Source of the DNA: an uncultured bacterium
Lineage (GTDB): Bacteria > Bacillota > Clostridia > Lachnospirales > Lachnospiraceae
DNA: 22,603 bases
Assembly: GCA_948467735.1 (NCBI GenBank)
Contig: CAOKFN010000060.1
Location: forward strand, 1-22,603
Reading direction: 5' to 3'
A program made the position numbers and the translations under genes. Below the pieces are notes generated by a model. That model saw only the letters and a program-made list of their open reading frames with translations, ran no database searches and was not told the DNA's origin. Shown here one piece after another: positions 1-7,541 of the stretch. Within the stretch, counting starts at the first letter, position 1; each line of letters begins with the position of its first letter.

Positions 1-19
1 TTCCCGACAGGAAATTGTA

Positions 20-1117
20 TCAGACGTTAAATCGGAACAAAATCACGTCCCCGTCCCTGACAACATAATCCTTGCCTTCCATCCCCACCAGACCTTTTTC
101 ACGGGCCGCCGACAGGGAACCCTGCTCTAACAAGTCCTTGTAATTGACCACCTCCGCCTTGATAAAACCTCTCTCAAAGTCAGAATGGATTTTCCCCGCC
201 GCCTGAGGCGCCTTGGTGCCGATTTTGATGGTCCACGCCCGCGTCTCGTCTTCCCCCGCGGTGAGAAAGCTCATCAGCCCCAGAATATGGTAGCTGGCTT
301 TGATCAGCTTCTCCAAGCCGGACTCCGAAAGCCCCAGATCCTCAAGAAACATTGCTTTTTCCTCCTCGTCCAGCTCGGATATTTCCTGTTCAATCTGGGC
401 GCAGATCACAAAGACCTCGCTCTTCTCCTCCTCGGCAAATTTCCTCACCTCCGAAACCATGGGATTGGAAGCGCCGTCCCCGGCCAAATCTCCCTCCGCC
501 ACATTCGCGGCATAGATGACGGGCTTATAGGTGAGCAGATTGCAGTCCTGAAGCACTGCCAGCTCATCCTCATCCGTAATCTCCATCGCCTTTGCCAGCC
601 CGCCGCTCTCCAAATGGGCCTTTACCCGCTCCAAAAGCGCCAGCTCCTTCGCATAGGACTTGTCCATCCTAGCCGCCTTGCTCACCTTTGCCAGTCTTCT
701 CTCCAATACTTCCAAATCCGCAAAAATCAGTTCCAGATTGATGGTTTCAATGTCCCGCAGAGGATTCACGCTGCCGTCCACATGAACCACATTGCCGTCC
801 TCAAAGCACCTGACCACATGGACGATGGCGTCCACCTCCCTGATATGGCTTAAGAACTGATTGCCAAGGCCCTCTCCTTTGGAAGCGCCCTTCACAAGCC
901 CTGCAATGTCCACAAATTCCACCACCGCCGGGGTCACTTTTTTCGATTGATACATATCGCCCAAAAGCCTTAACCGCTCGTCGGGCACCGGCACCACTCC
1001 CACGTTGGGGTCAATGGTGCAGAAGGGATAGTTTGCCGACTCCGCCCCCGCTTTTGTCAAAGAATTAAACAATGTGCTCTTCCCTACGTTGGGCAGACCT
1101 ACGATGCCTAGTTTCAT
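20..1117 (-). CDS. ychF: Redox-regulated/ribosome-associated ATPase YchF (OLA1 family)
   Basis: This is a 365-residue protein, the usual length for YchF. It is an Obg-related P-loop protein that prefers ATP over GTP, binds ribosomes and is tied to stress responses. The P-loop GLPNVGKS is at residues 7-14, and the switch II region DIAGLVKGASKGEGLGNQFL at 70-89 is typical of the family. The TGS domain occupies about the last 85 residues and ends in the family signature GDVILFRFNV. The start is supported by AAAGGAG placed 9 bases before the ATG. The gene is the last one before the window edge. It has its own upstream promoter at 1379-1407 and a leader of about 255 nt. Identity is sure; the exact cellular role of the family is not settled. 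Confidence 0.97.
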   Translation of the reverse strand: MKLGIVGLPNVGKSTLFNSLTKAGAESANYPFCTIDPNVGVVPVPDERLRLLGDMYQSKKVTPAVVEFVDIAGLVKGASKGEGLGNQFLSHIREVDAIVHVVRCFEDGNVVHVDGSVNPLRDIETINLELIFADLEVLERRLAKVSKAARMDKSYAKELALLERVKAHLESGGLAKAMEITDEDELAVLQDCNLLTYKPVIYAANVAEGDLAGDGASNPMVSEVRKFAEEEKSEVFVICAQIEQEISELDEEEKAMFLEDLGLSESGLEKLIKASYHILGLMSFLTAGEDETRAWTIKIGTKAPQAAGKIHSDFERGFIKAEVVNYKDLLEQGSLSAAREKGLVGMEGKDYVVRDGDVILFRFNV

Positions 1118-1145
1118 TTTATCTCAATCTCCTTTGGATTTTCTT

Positions 1146-1169
1146 TCTTGAATTCGCCGGAATTCAAGA
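1146..1169 (-). repeat. 10-bp-arm inverted repeat in the ychF leader
   Basis: The arms TCTTGAATTC and GAATTCAAGA flank a 4-base loop. On the transcribed strand the hairpin ends about 20 bases before the ychF Shine-Dalgarno sequence. No T-run follows on the minus strand, so it is not a classical terminator. It could stabilise the leader or affect translation of ychF. Confidence 0.5.
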
Positions 1170-1301
1170 TTTTAACAGGATTTTCTCCCTTCAAAGTTCT
1201 GTACATTTCAAACCTACATGCTCTCCCGTCCCAAGCCCTGTCTGCTGAAAAATCTGTATTGGCGCTCGTATATATTTCCCGCGATTCCCTTTGCAAACCT
1301 T

Positions 1302-1355
1302 TTACACTTCCCTAACAACAGCAAGCCTTATCCCATAATAAAATGCGCCTTTCAT
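1302..1355 (-). CDS. Possible leader peptide upstream of ychF (17 residues)
   Basis: An ATG lies about 17 nt downstream of the start site predicted from the promoter at 1379-1407, with AAGG seven bases before it. The frame reads MKGAFYYGIRLAVVREV and then stops. It is the first start codon on the predicted ychF transcript. I do not recognise a family, and a 17-codon frame can arise by chance. The position directly after a promoter and before a long leader makes a regulatory uORF conceivable. Confidence 0.3.
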   Translation of the reverse strand: MKGAFYYGIRLAVVREV

Positions 1356-1378
1356 AAAAGAGCCTTAACGCCTCTGCC

Positions 1379-1407
1379 ATTATAGCATATCACGATTCAA
1401 AAGTAAA
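1379..1407 (-). promoter_or_regulatory. Sigma-A promoter for ychF (extended -10)
   Basis: Minus strand: -35 TTTACT (4/6 matches), 17-bp spacer, -10 TATAAT preceded by TGC, which gives an extended -10. The predicted start is near 1372, leaving a leader of about 255 nt before ychF. Confidence 0.65.
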
Positions 1408-1600
1408 TTGTAGGATTTTATATGTTTGATAATAGAATATCCAAAATCCCTGTGCTTTTCTCCTTCAATATAGATTTCACTTTTGATACTCCGCTGATTA
1501 TTTTAGAAATACCAGAAATACAGCCCTCGCTTTCAATTCCGCCGTCAACACTGCAGCAGCCGCACCCTTATCCCCCTATCCTTTCCACGCAGGATTCCTA
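1408..1600. other. Intergenic stretch between hipA-like gene and ychF promoter
   Basis: This stretch lies downstream of the HipA-like stop. On the minus strand one frame stays open for 49 codons (about 1573 to 1425) but has no ATG and no ribosome site, so I do not call a gene. I see no clear terminator for the kinase gene and no tRNA. Confidence 0.4.
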
Positions 1601-3136
1601 CTACCTGATGCTGTGGCTGTCCAGCCCGCTGCCTGCCTGCTTGAAATATCCGTCAAAGGACTTGTCCCCTTTGGATTTTAAATACTTCTTCAGGCTCTGC
1701 TGGATGGCTCTGCCCGTTTTCCAGAAAGCCTCATCCGTTTTCTTAAGCTCGCCAAAGGAAAGGGGCTGCATATTATCGCTGACCGCCACGCTGCCTTTCA
1801 GGAAGTCTATGGTAAGCATAAAGCGCTCTTTTTCAAAATAATACTGAACGGTATCTGTCGATGCGCATACACTTGTGAATACGTCCCCTCCCAAATCCAT
1901 ATTTTCGACGATTTCGGAAAAGCCGTTTAACAGCTCCGCCGCCCTTGCGGATTTTTCCCTGTTCTGCTCCGCATCCTGTGCTTTCTGCGAAAAGAACACG
2001 TCCTTCGTGTACTGCCTGTCATTCGACAGGATCGCCTCCGCCTGACGCCTTACGATCCCCTCTATGATCTTTACACGTTCGGGCGGGAACCTGTCGTCCC
2101 CTCGGAAAGAGAAGGAAAAATCCCTCATATCCTTGACCCTATCCCGTATCACGTCGTTCATGCCCATCTGACCGATTCGGGTAAAGTCCTCCCCCAGCTT
2201 GGGGGCATACTCAAACAGCCTGTCCCCAATGTTCTCAAATTCGTCCATCTCCACATAGGGGAGCAGGGAAAGGTTCATGTCGAAGATCGGCGCCATCTGT
2301 ATGATCTGCAGCGTGTCATTGTCAAAAAGCACGCCGTAGTTGCCCGTGTGCCTGTCCTGATTAAAGCAGAGCGAGTCGGTCACAAGCATTTCCCTGAACT
2401 GCTGTTCCGAACCTGCCTTTTCAAAATAGCCGAAAATTTTTTCCAAGTCAAGCCCCTGTGTGTCCGTGACTTTCGCAAAAGAGGCATATCCAAGCTGTTC
2501 GTTCGTAAACAGATTGCACCTTGACGCAAGCCTGCCATGCAGCGTCGCCAGCTCATAGGAAATGGCATTGTTCGGGCTTACGGCTTTTGCGATCTCGGAC
2601 GCCATCGCTTCACAATACGGCTCAAGACCGGCTCCAAGCTCCCTCCCCCTCTTATATAGGAATATGTCCGATCCACATTCTCCCACATGGTCTTCCTTCC
2701 TGAAACACTTGCGGAAGGAGCCGTCACAGGCAAGCTCAGGGGACGTGGAAGTAAAGCCGGCGTCATATAAGCCCACGCCCTCAAAAGCCAGTCTGGAAAT
2801 GGATTCGGTAAACTGATTTCGGTACAGGGACACCTGTTCCCACGAGACGTCTTCCCTGTCCGATTTTATCCAGAAGGTATCATTTATCGTTGCCGCATGC
2901 GTCACCCTGATAAAGCCCTCGTTATTGTCACAGCCCATCTGCTTCATGAGCGCCTGCAGGTGGGAATTGTGCTTGGAGGCTTTCCTGCCGTCTATCCACG
3001 CACCCGCGTCCTTGAACCCGATTGGCATTTTCCCGAGGGTTTCGGAAACCTCAAATGAAATACTGTCGGAAAACGCCGTTGCGGGCTTTACCTCAAGACT
3101 CGCGATCATCCTGTCTTTATTCATTAAGTAGTACAT
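1601..3136 (-). CDS. HipA-like serine/threonine kinase, solitary
   Basis: This is a 511-residue protein of the HipA kinase superfamily. The catalytic loop is NQDRHTGNYGVL at 259-270, with D261 as the presumed base and N266 as metal ligand. The DFG-equivalent APIFDMN is at 282-288. A candidate ATP-binding lysine lies in IFLYKRG near residue 162. The N-terminal half, with motifs such as TFWIKSDR and STSPELACDGSFRKC, resembles long HipA-like proteins of gut Firmicutes rather than E. coli HipA. AAAGGA lies nine bases before the ATG, and the upstream frame is closed, so the start is firm. Classical HipA phosphorylates a tRNA synthetase and is neutralised by the DNA-binding HipB. No HipB-like gene is adjacent here, so a toxin role is only inference. 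The promoter is at 3307-3336. Confidence 0.8.
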   Translation of the reverse strand: MYYLMNKDRMIASLEVKPATAFSDSISFEVSETLGKMPIGFKDAGAWIDGRKASKHNSHLQALMKQMGCDNNEGFIRVTHAATINDTFWIKSDREDVSWEQVSLYRNQFTESISRLAFEGVGLYDAGFTSTSPELACDGSFRKCFRKEDHVGECGSDIFLYKRGRELGAGLEPYCEAMASEIAKAVSPNNAISYELATLHGRLASRCNLFTNEQLGYASFAKVTDTQGLDLEKIFGYFEKAGSEQQFREMLVTDSLCFNQDRHTGNYGVLFDNDTLQIIQMAPIFDMNLSLLPYVEMDEFENIGDRLFEYAPKLGEDFTRIGQMGMNDVIRDRVKDMRDFSFSFRGDDRFPPERVKIIEGIVRRQAEAILSNDRQYTKDVFFSQKAQDAEQNREKSARAAELLNGFSEIVENMDLGGDVFTSVCASTDTVQYYFEKERFMLTIDFLKGSVAVSDNMQPLSFGELKKTDEAFWKTGRAIQQSLKKYLKSKGDKSFDGYFKQAGSGLDSHSIR

Positions 3137-3149
3137 ACGATCAATCCTT

Positions 3150-3296
3150 TCAAAGCAGACGCTTCATCGCCATATTCTGTCTGCCGTTTTCTTTGATATC
3201 TTTCATCCCGCTTCCGCCAAGAGAAACGACCGCCTTGTTGACAATCGGGACGCCTGACGGCTCCGAACCGTATTTCCGAATAAGGCGCTGATACAA
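3150..3296 (-). other. Short open frame in the leader of the hipA-like gene
   Basis: A 48-codon frame ends in a TGA that abuts the Shine-Dalgarno sequence of the HipA-like gene. It contains protein-like stretches such as SGVPIVNKAVVSLGGSGM. Its only upstream start is a TTG almost at the predicted transcription start. A shorter version begins at the internal ATG of MKDIKENGRQNMAMKRLL (18 residues). It could be a translated leader coupled to the kinase, a remnant of a lost partner gene, or chance. I do not recognise it. Confidence 0.25.
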
Positions 3297-3306
3297 AGCC
3301 CTTTTT

Positions 3307-3336
3307 ATTATAGCCTTTCTTCCGTCTTCCTGTCAA
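3307..3336 (-). promoter_or_regulatory. Near-consensus sigma-A promoter for the hipA-like gene
   Basis: The minus strand has TTGACA, an 18-bp spacer and TATAAT. Both hexamers match the consensus perfectly. The predicted start is near 3300, leaving a leader of about 160 nt before the kinase. Confidence 0.8.
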
Positions 3337-3449
3337 TCTGCATCCTGCGAAACATCCGCTGTCCGGGCTGTTGTCCGGCAGCAGTACAGTTCCCTGTTCA
3401 AACGGTTACGCTATTTGTACCTTTTCACGGAGCGGGGGAAATAGGATAC

Positions 3450-3477
3450 AAAAATCAGAGGCCCTCATGAGCCCCTG
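3450..3477 (-). terminator. Intrinsic terminator after the tetR-CPBP pair (possibly bidirectional)
   Basis: The minus-strand hairpin has arms CAGGGGC and GCCTCTG (7 pairs, one G-U), followed by ATTTTTG. The plus strand also shows a T-run (TTTTTT) directly after the stem, so it could stop transcription both ways. It lies about 70 bp after the CPBP stop codon. Confidence 0.7.
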
Positions 3478-3548
3478 TTTTTTAATCCGGCTTTTTTCGC
3501 ACTCAACAGCTATGCAGATATCCCCATCCCGCGAAAAATAACGCCATA

Positions 3549-4307
3549 TCATTTATCCCCTGCGCCATCCCTATCTGCCCGCTGATGTTTCGGAAGCATT
3601 CTTGTGAGAATGAAAGCATAGGCCGCCATTATGAGTATCATGACTAAACCATGAATCACCTGCTTTTCCACCGTAAATCCCTCTTCATTTACAAAGGTAC
3701 CGAGGGAATTAATGGCCGAATGGGTAATAATACAAGGGAGCAGGCTCCCGCCGTGATAAAATATCGTTACAAACAGGAAACCAACCGCAATCGCAAAGCA
3801 TATCTGGCAGATATTATTTACTAAGTCCATGCCGCTGCCGTTGAATAAATTGACCAGATGCCCTATGCCGAAGGTCACGCTGGAGACAATCATTGCGGAT
3901 TTTACATTATTTTCCGCCATTGCTTTGAACAGGAGGCCCCTGAAAATCACTTCCTCCAAAAATCCCACGCAGAGCATACAGACAATGCGGCAGACGGCCG
4001 CAGACAGCGGAGTATTGACGGCGGCGCCGTTCCAAAGATTCCCCGACGCTAAGACGGCCAGCGGCACATAATATAGAAACCTGCGGGCCGGAACGGAAGG
4101 CCTGCAAAGCCCATACCGCTGCGTTAAATTATTTTTCCGAAGAAAAGCAAAAAGGATAACGGACTGTATGATACAAAATAGGGCGCTTGCGGAGTATTCA
4201 ATTCCAATTATTTCATTGAATGAATTGGCCAAAGACTGCAGCACGCAGTAAACCACAATCCATACAATAGCAAATGTCAGTTCGTTTTTCTCATATAATT
4301 TTTTCAT
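3549..4307 (-). CDS. CPBP-family intramembrane metalloprotease
   Basis: This 252-residue, very hydrophobic protein has several membrane segments, for example about residues 11-29, 40-56, 79-95, 100-118, 163-184 and 214-235. The family motifs are present: EEVIFRG at 118-124 (the glutamate pair and arginine), FGIGH at 146-150, and HSAIN at 196-200. These place it in the CAAX protease and bacteriocin-processing (CPBP, Abi) family of membrane glutamate or metal-type proteases. The gene starts one base after the TetR stop codon, with GGAGGAG as ribosome site, so the two are co-transcribed. Partners of this kind often serve bacteriocin self-immunity or envelope stress, but the substrate cannot be read from sequence. 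Codon use looks more A+T-rich than in the housekeeping operon. Confidence 0.88.
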   Translation of the reverse strand: MKKLYEKNELTFAIVWIVVYCVLQSLANSFNEIIGIEYSASALFCIIQSVILFAFLRKNNLTQRYGLCRPSVPARRFLYYVPLAVLASGNLWNGAAVNTPLSAAVCRIVCMLCVGFLEEVIFRGLLFKAMAENNVKSAMIVSSVTFGIGHLVNLFNGSGMDLVNNICQICFAIAVGFLFVTIFYHGGSLLPCIITHSAINSLGTFVNEEGFTVEKQVIHGLVMILIMAAYAFILTRMLPKHQRADRDGAGDK

Positions 4308-4308
4308 T

Positions 4309-4893
4309 TCACTCCTCCTTTGGAGACTTTTCCTCCTGCACTGCCAATACCGCGCCTGTGTATACCCGCTCTAAATGCGTCGTTATCAGTTTTTCATCAT
4401 ACTCTAATGAATTATTGGCAATGATACTGGCATACCCATGAACAAACAGGGCGAGCGTTATAAACACTTCTTTTGCCTGTTCCATGTCCATATTCATTCC
4501 TTCCTGCATTACGGAAATGACAGGCAGAAGTTCCTCGGAATTGATCATGTCAAGCAGACTGTTTTCGGCCACAAACCCTGATTGAAAAAGAAAGCGAAAC
4601 AGATTAGTCTCTTCCACTGCAAAGCGGATATAATTTAACCCGATTCCAAGCATAACATTTTCCTCTGCGTCTGGAATATCCATCAAATATTCTGTGTGAT
4701 ATTCGTTCGTTTTCTCATAGGCGGCTCTTTTTAACTCTTCGATGGTCGCGAAATGATACATCACGGGCTGAGTGGAACAGTTCAGCTTTTCCGATACCGT
4801 CCTTGCATTGATATTTTCCGCGCCTGATTGACGGGCGGTTTCAAATGCGGCGGCAATAATCATATCCCTTGTGATTTTGGCTTTTGGCGGCAT
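4309..4893 (-). CDS. TetR/AcrR-family transcriptional regulator
   Basis: The protein has 194 residues. Residues 5-50 form a TetR helix-turn-helix with the hallmark order ITRDMIIAAAFETAR ... INARTVSEKLNCSTQPVMYHF. The rest is a helical ligand-binding domain ending in a charged tail. GGAGGAAGG seven bases before the ATG fixes the start. A 22-bp dyad sits between the -10 box and the ribosome site, which fits negative autoregulation and control of the downstream CPBP protease. The ligand is unknown. Confidence 0.93.
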   Translation of the reverse strand: MPPKAKITRDMIIAAAFETARQSGAENINARTVSEKLNCSTQPVMYHFATIEELKRAAYEKTNEYHTEYLMDIPDAEENVMLGIGLNYIRFAVEETNLFRFLFQSGFVAENSLLDMINSEELLPVISVMQEGMNMDMEQAKEVFITLALFVHGYASIIANNSLEYDEKLITTHLERVYTGAVLAVQEEKSPKEE

Positions 4894-4914
4894 TGTCCTT
4901 CCTCCTGTTTAATT

Positions 4915-4936
4915 ATCATCGTTATATAACAATGAT
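4915..4936. promoter_or_regulatory. TetR-type operator dyad
   Basis: Half-sites ATCATCGTTAT and ATAACAATGAT form a 22-bp inverted repeat with 10 of 11 positions symmetric. It covers the predicted start site just downstream of the -10 box. That is where a repressor encoded by the adjacent tetR gene would block transcription. Confidence 0.7.
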
Positions 4937-4939
4937 TAT

Positions 4940-4968
4940 ATATTAAACGACAGCGGCGTTTTTGTCAA
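4940..4968 (-). promoter_or_regulatory. Promoter of the tetR-CPBP operon
   Basis: Minus strand: perfect -35 TTGACA, 17-bp spacer, -10 TAATAT (4/6). The operator dyad follows immediately. Confidence 0.75.
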
Positions 4969-5020
4969 TCCTTTCAAACAAACTTTCACCCGCTTTCCAC
5001 GTTTCTATGTAAAACTTCAT
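4943..5020 (-). CDS. Possible small ORF upstream of tetR (25 residues)
   Basis: The minus strand has AGGAG, a 6-base gap and ATG, opening a frame that begins MKFYIETWKAGESL and ends inside the tetR promoter. A second frame upstream ends in a TGA that overlaps this ATG as ATGA, which would be operon-like. Neither is recognised. Both lie downstream of a terminator, so they may be remnants of a decayed element. Confidence 0.3.
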   Translation of the reverse strand: MKFYIETWKAGESLFERIDKNAAVV

Positions 5021-5092
5021 CGTTTACTCCTAACATAATCCCTCAGACAAATCTTTGCCGTCCGTAATAATTTCATCTTCTCCAACAACGCC

Positions 5093-5129
5093 AAAAAAGA
5101 CGGCAGTTCCTCACTTTGGGGAACTGCCG
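5093..5129 (-). terminator. Intrinsic terminator
   Basis: The minus strand has perfect 10-bp arms CGGCAGTTCC and GGAACTGCCG with a 9-base loop, then TC and six T. It lies about 160 bp after the AAA-ATPase stop and closes the long minus-strand transcription unit. Confidence 0.85.
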
Positions 5130-5193
5130 CCTCATAGCGCCGACGTCCTGTATGCCGTCACATCCGGCGTCCTCTGTCTCCTGCCAAAACCCG

Positions 5194-5260
5194 CGCTATA
5201 CTACATAACGCCAGAATTTACCGTACTACAGCTGATGAAACGTATATGGCTGGCGTTATG
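5194..5260. repeat. Widely spaced 11-bp inverted repeat
   Basis: CATAACGCCAG and CTGGCGTTATG match perfectly and are 45 bases apart, between the AAA-ATPase gene and its terminator. They could be ends of a small non-autonomous element or a large RNA stem. No gene is convincing inside. Confidence 0.5.
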
Positions 5261-5288
5261 CAGTCAGGTACCTCGGAAATTTTAACTG

Positions 5289-6881
5289 TTAAACAGTATA
5301 AATTCTCTCAATTTCACATGTGTGAATCTTTGTTTTCGGATGATAATTAATCCCGACCATCACAATCTCACCGCCATAGTCACGCAGTGCTGCGGGATAA
5401 TTCTTTTCTTTGATCTGCCCGATAGCGCCCTCCGAGGACTTATCCCATTTCAGCTCCACTATCATAGCAGGAAGGGCGGATTTTTGCTTAGGCAGATACA
5501 CCACATCCGCAATCCCCTTCCCCGACGGCAGCTCTTCCACCTTCAGATACTGGTCTATGGCGGCAATGTACGCAAATTTGATCACATACCGCAGCGCCTG
5601 CTCGTTATTGTAAAATGTGGGCGCATACTGCGTTGTGCGGACTGCCTCCACTGCCTCTGCCACCGCGCCCCCATCACCCGCAAGCGTATCCTCCAAAAGC
5701 TTTCGGGAACGCCGGAGCAGCTCTATCCACCTTCCGCTTACATTCCTGCCCTTCAATATTTTCCTGAACTCAGCCCTCACCTCTTCATTCGGAATCCGCG
5801 CCGTCCTGTCCTCCTCATGCCAAGTTAAGTACCCTAAATGGATCAGCAGCGTCAGCACATCATCCCTGCTTTTGAAGGATTCAAAATCATTCTCAAAATC
5901 CTCCGTGTCAACCTCCGTCTCTTCCCCGGCAATCAGCCGTGAAATGATCTCCTGTAGTCCCTCAAAATTCATATTGATATACGTCAAAAGGGATTCCGCC
6001 GCCGAAGTTTTCCGCCAGTAGGAGCCGAATTTCTTCTTCCGCATAGCCTGCATGACCGAATAGGGATTATAGACCGACCCTATCTCCGGAAAATCATATC
6101 CGTCATACCATTTTCCGGCGTCCTCAAAGCTCATTTCGTGCCTTTCACAGAGCTTTTTCACCTCCTCTTCCGTAAATCCGGTAAACTCGGCCAAGCCGCC
6201 GGGATCAAGGACGGAATATTCTATAAAATCCGAAATGGCGGACTGTGAGCCGTCCTTTTTAATGGGAAGAATTCCGGTCATATAAGCGGCGGCCACAGCC
6301 TTTGGGGTAAAATTATTACTCTTAAACCACTCCCTCAAAAGGCTGAGATAGCGTTTCTGCGCCACAGCATCTTCCTTCGCCTCCCGAATCAGCACATCCC
6401 ATTCATCGATGACAAACACAAATTTCCTTCCCGTCTTTTCCACACAGCGAACCAAACGATCCGTAAACCCTCTTCCGCCCGCGCAGTCGGGATATATTTC
6501 CTCCAATTCAGCCAAAAGCCGATTGACAATCATATCCGGCACTTCTTTCAGCAAAATCCCCTTCCTCTGTGCCGCCGAAAGAAAGGTGGTGACATCAAGG
6601 TTTATCACATGGTACTGATTCAGATGGGCCCGATACCTTTCCGTCCCCGCGATCTCCTTGTCGTCAAAAAGGCCGTGGGAATCGCAGGAGCAGTCGTAAT
6701 ACGCGCAAAGCATCTGCGCCGCGTAGGATTTTCCAAACCGGCGAGGCCTGCTGACACAGAACAGATTATTTACCGTGCCAATCCCGTCGTTTATCAGACG
6801 AATCAATCCTGTCTTATCAACATATTCGCTGTTAATAATTCTTTGAAACCCGCTGTTTCCCGGATTAAAATAGATTCCCAT
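5289..6881 (-). CDS. AAA-ATPase-like protein with C-terminal PD-(D/E)XK nuclease-like domain
   Basis: The protein has 530 residues from the chosen start. An N-terminal AAA-ATPase_like domain has Walker A SRPRRFGKS (about 44-52) and Walker B VFVIDEWD (about 155-162). The C-terminal PD-(D/E)XK-like domain has GIADVVYLP and IVELKWD, giving candidate residues D459, E476 and K478. The architecture matches a family that is expanded in gut Bacteroidetes and Firmicutes, usually in many copies. Its function is undetermined; ATP-driven nucleic acid processing or defence is often guessed. I start it at the ATG of MGIYFNPGNSGFQ because homologues begin there and GGTGG lies just upstream; an upstream TTG would add 14 poor residues. 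It lies 61 bp after kptA and is probably co-transcribed. Confidence 0.85.
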   Translation of the reverse strand: MGIYFNPGNSGFQRIINSEYVDKTGLIRLINDGIGTVNNLFCVSRPRRFGKSYAAQMLCAYYDCSCDSHGLFDDKEIAGTERYRAHLNQYHVINLDVTTFLSAAQRKGILLKEVPDMIVNRLLAELEEIYPDCAGGRGFTDRLVRCVEKTGRKFVFVIDEWDVLIREAKEDAVAQKRYLSLLREWFKSNNFTPKAVAAAYMTGILPIKKDGSQSAISDFIEYSVLDPGGLAEFTGFTEEEVKKLCERHEMSFEDAGKWYDGYDFPEIGSVYNPYSVMQAMRKKKFGSYWRKTSAAESLLTYINMNFEGLQEIISRLIAGEETEVDTEDFENDFESFKSRDDVLTLLIHLGYLTWHEEDRTARIPNEEVRAEFRKILKGRNVSGRWIELLRRSRKLLEDTLAGDGGAVAEAVEAVRTTQYAPTFYNNEQALRYVIKFAYIAAIDQYLKVEELPSGKGIADVVYLPKQKSALPAMIVELKWDKSSEGAIGQIKEKNYPAALRDYGGEIVMVGINYHPKTKIHTCEIERIYTV

Positions 6882-6942
6882 CGATACCACCGCCTCGCTT
6901 AAGCCTTGTACACTGCCGCCCAATGAATGACTATCCGGATTT

Positions 6943-7509
6943 TCAAGCTTCTCCCACCCTCTCCAAATACTTCACCGCCACCTTTGAGGCAAGCCACACG
7001 CCGTTTTCGGACAGATAAAACCTGCATCCGTCCCTGTACATATCCCCGCTGTGTATTTTGAGTATCACGGGGACGCCGTGCCTTTCTCCCACCTTTTTCG
7101 CGGTTTCCAAATCCTTTGACAAATGGACATACTGCCGTCCCATTGGGCGCAGCCCTTCTTTTTCTATGCTTCCGATAAATCTGGACGCTGTCCCATGATA
7201 CAAAAATTCCGGCGGCTGTCTCTCTTCCAATTCCAAATCCACGGGAATGCTATGCCCCTGACAGGCGCGTATCCGGGTTTTATCCGAGTTAAAGGCAAAT
7301 CTCTGCTTGCTGTCCGTCCTTACGACTTCCTCCAAAATCTCCATATCTATGGTTCTTCCCGTACTGTTGATTCCGGCCAATAATTCGCCTGCGTCCGCCC
7401 AGCCATGCCCATCCAGCTCTATCCCCGCCTCATCCGGTTTATGCCGCAGCACTAGGCTGATAAACTTCCCCAGCTTATCCAAACTGCCCTTCTTGTCTAA
7501 ATATTCCAT
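6943..7509 (-). CDS. kptA: RNA 2'-phosphotransferase (Tpt1/KptA family)
   Basis: The protein has 188 residues, close to bacterial KptA. The family transfers an internal 2'-phosphate from RNA to NAD+, giving ADP-ribose 1'',2''-cyclic phosphate and nicotinamide. Visible motifs are LVLRHKP (R22, H23), RACQGHS (81-87), YHGT (104-107) and YVHLS (127-131), the order expected for the active site and NAD+ pocket. I choose the internal ATG because GGAGG lies 7 bases upstream and homologues begin there. The longer frame would add 28 unlike residues that include a perfect hairpin. Bacteria lack the eukaryotic tRNA splicing that supplies the classical substrate, so the natural substrate here is unknown. 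It follows rsgA by about 230 bp. Confidence 0.93.
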   Translation of the reverse strand: MEYLDKKGSLDKLGKFISLVLRHKPDEAGIELDGHGWADAGELLAGINSTGRTIDMEILEEVVRTDSKQRFAFNSDKTRIRACQGHSIPVDLELEERQPPEFLYHGTASRFIGSIEKEGLRPMGRQYVHLSKDLETAKKVGERHGVPVILKIHSGDMYRDGCRFYLSENGVWLASKVAVKYLERVGEA

Positions 7510-7522
7510 ACTTACACCCTCC

Positions 7523-7541
7523 TGCCCGCCTTTGGCGGGCA
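7523..7541 (-). promoter_or_regulatory. Hairpin abutting the kptA ribosome site
   Basis: TGCCCGCC and GGCGGGCA form an 8-bp stem with an AAA loop that ends at the GGAGG of kptA. No T-run follows. It may modulate ribosome access or mRNA stability. Confidence 0.45.

Noticed and set aside
185..853. A 222-codon plus-strand frame opposite ychF
   Set aside because: It is antisense to a highly conserved gene, with no domain and no ribosome site.
1114..1296. A 60-codon minus-strand frame whose stop overlaps the ychF start
   Set aside because: TTG start with a weak ribosome site, passes through the leader hairpin, and no recognisable family.
5055..5285. A 76-codon plus-strand frame between tetR and the AAA-ATPase gene
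   Set aside because: It runs through the terminator hairpin and the 11-bp inverted repeat, and has no ribosome site.
6882..6923. A TTG start that would add 14 residues to the AAA-ATPase protein
   Set aside because: Rare start, no homology in the extension, and a good ATG follows.
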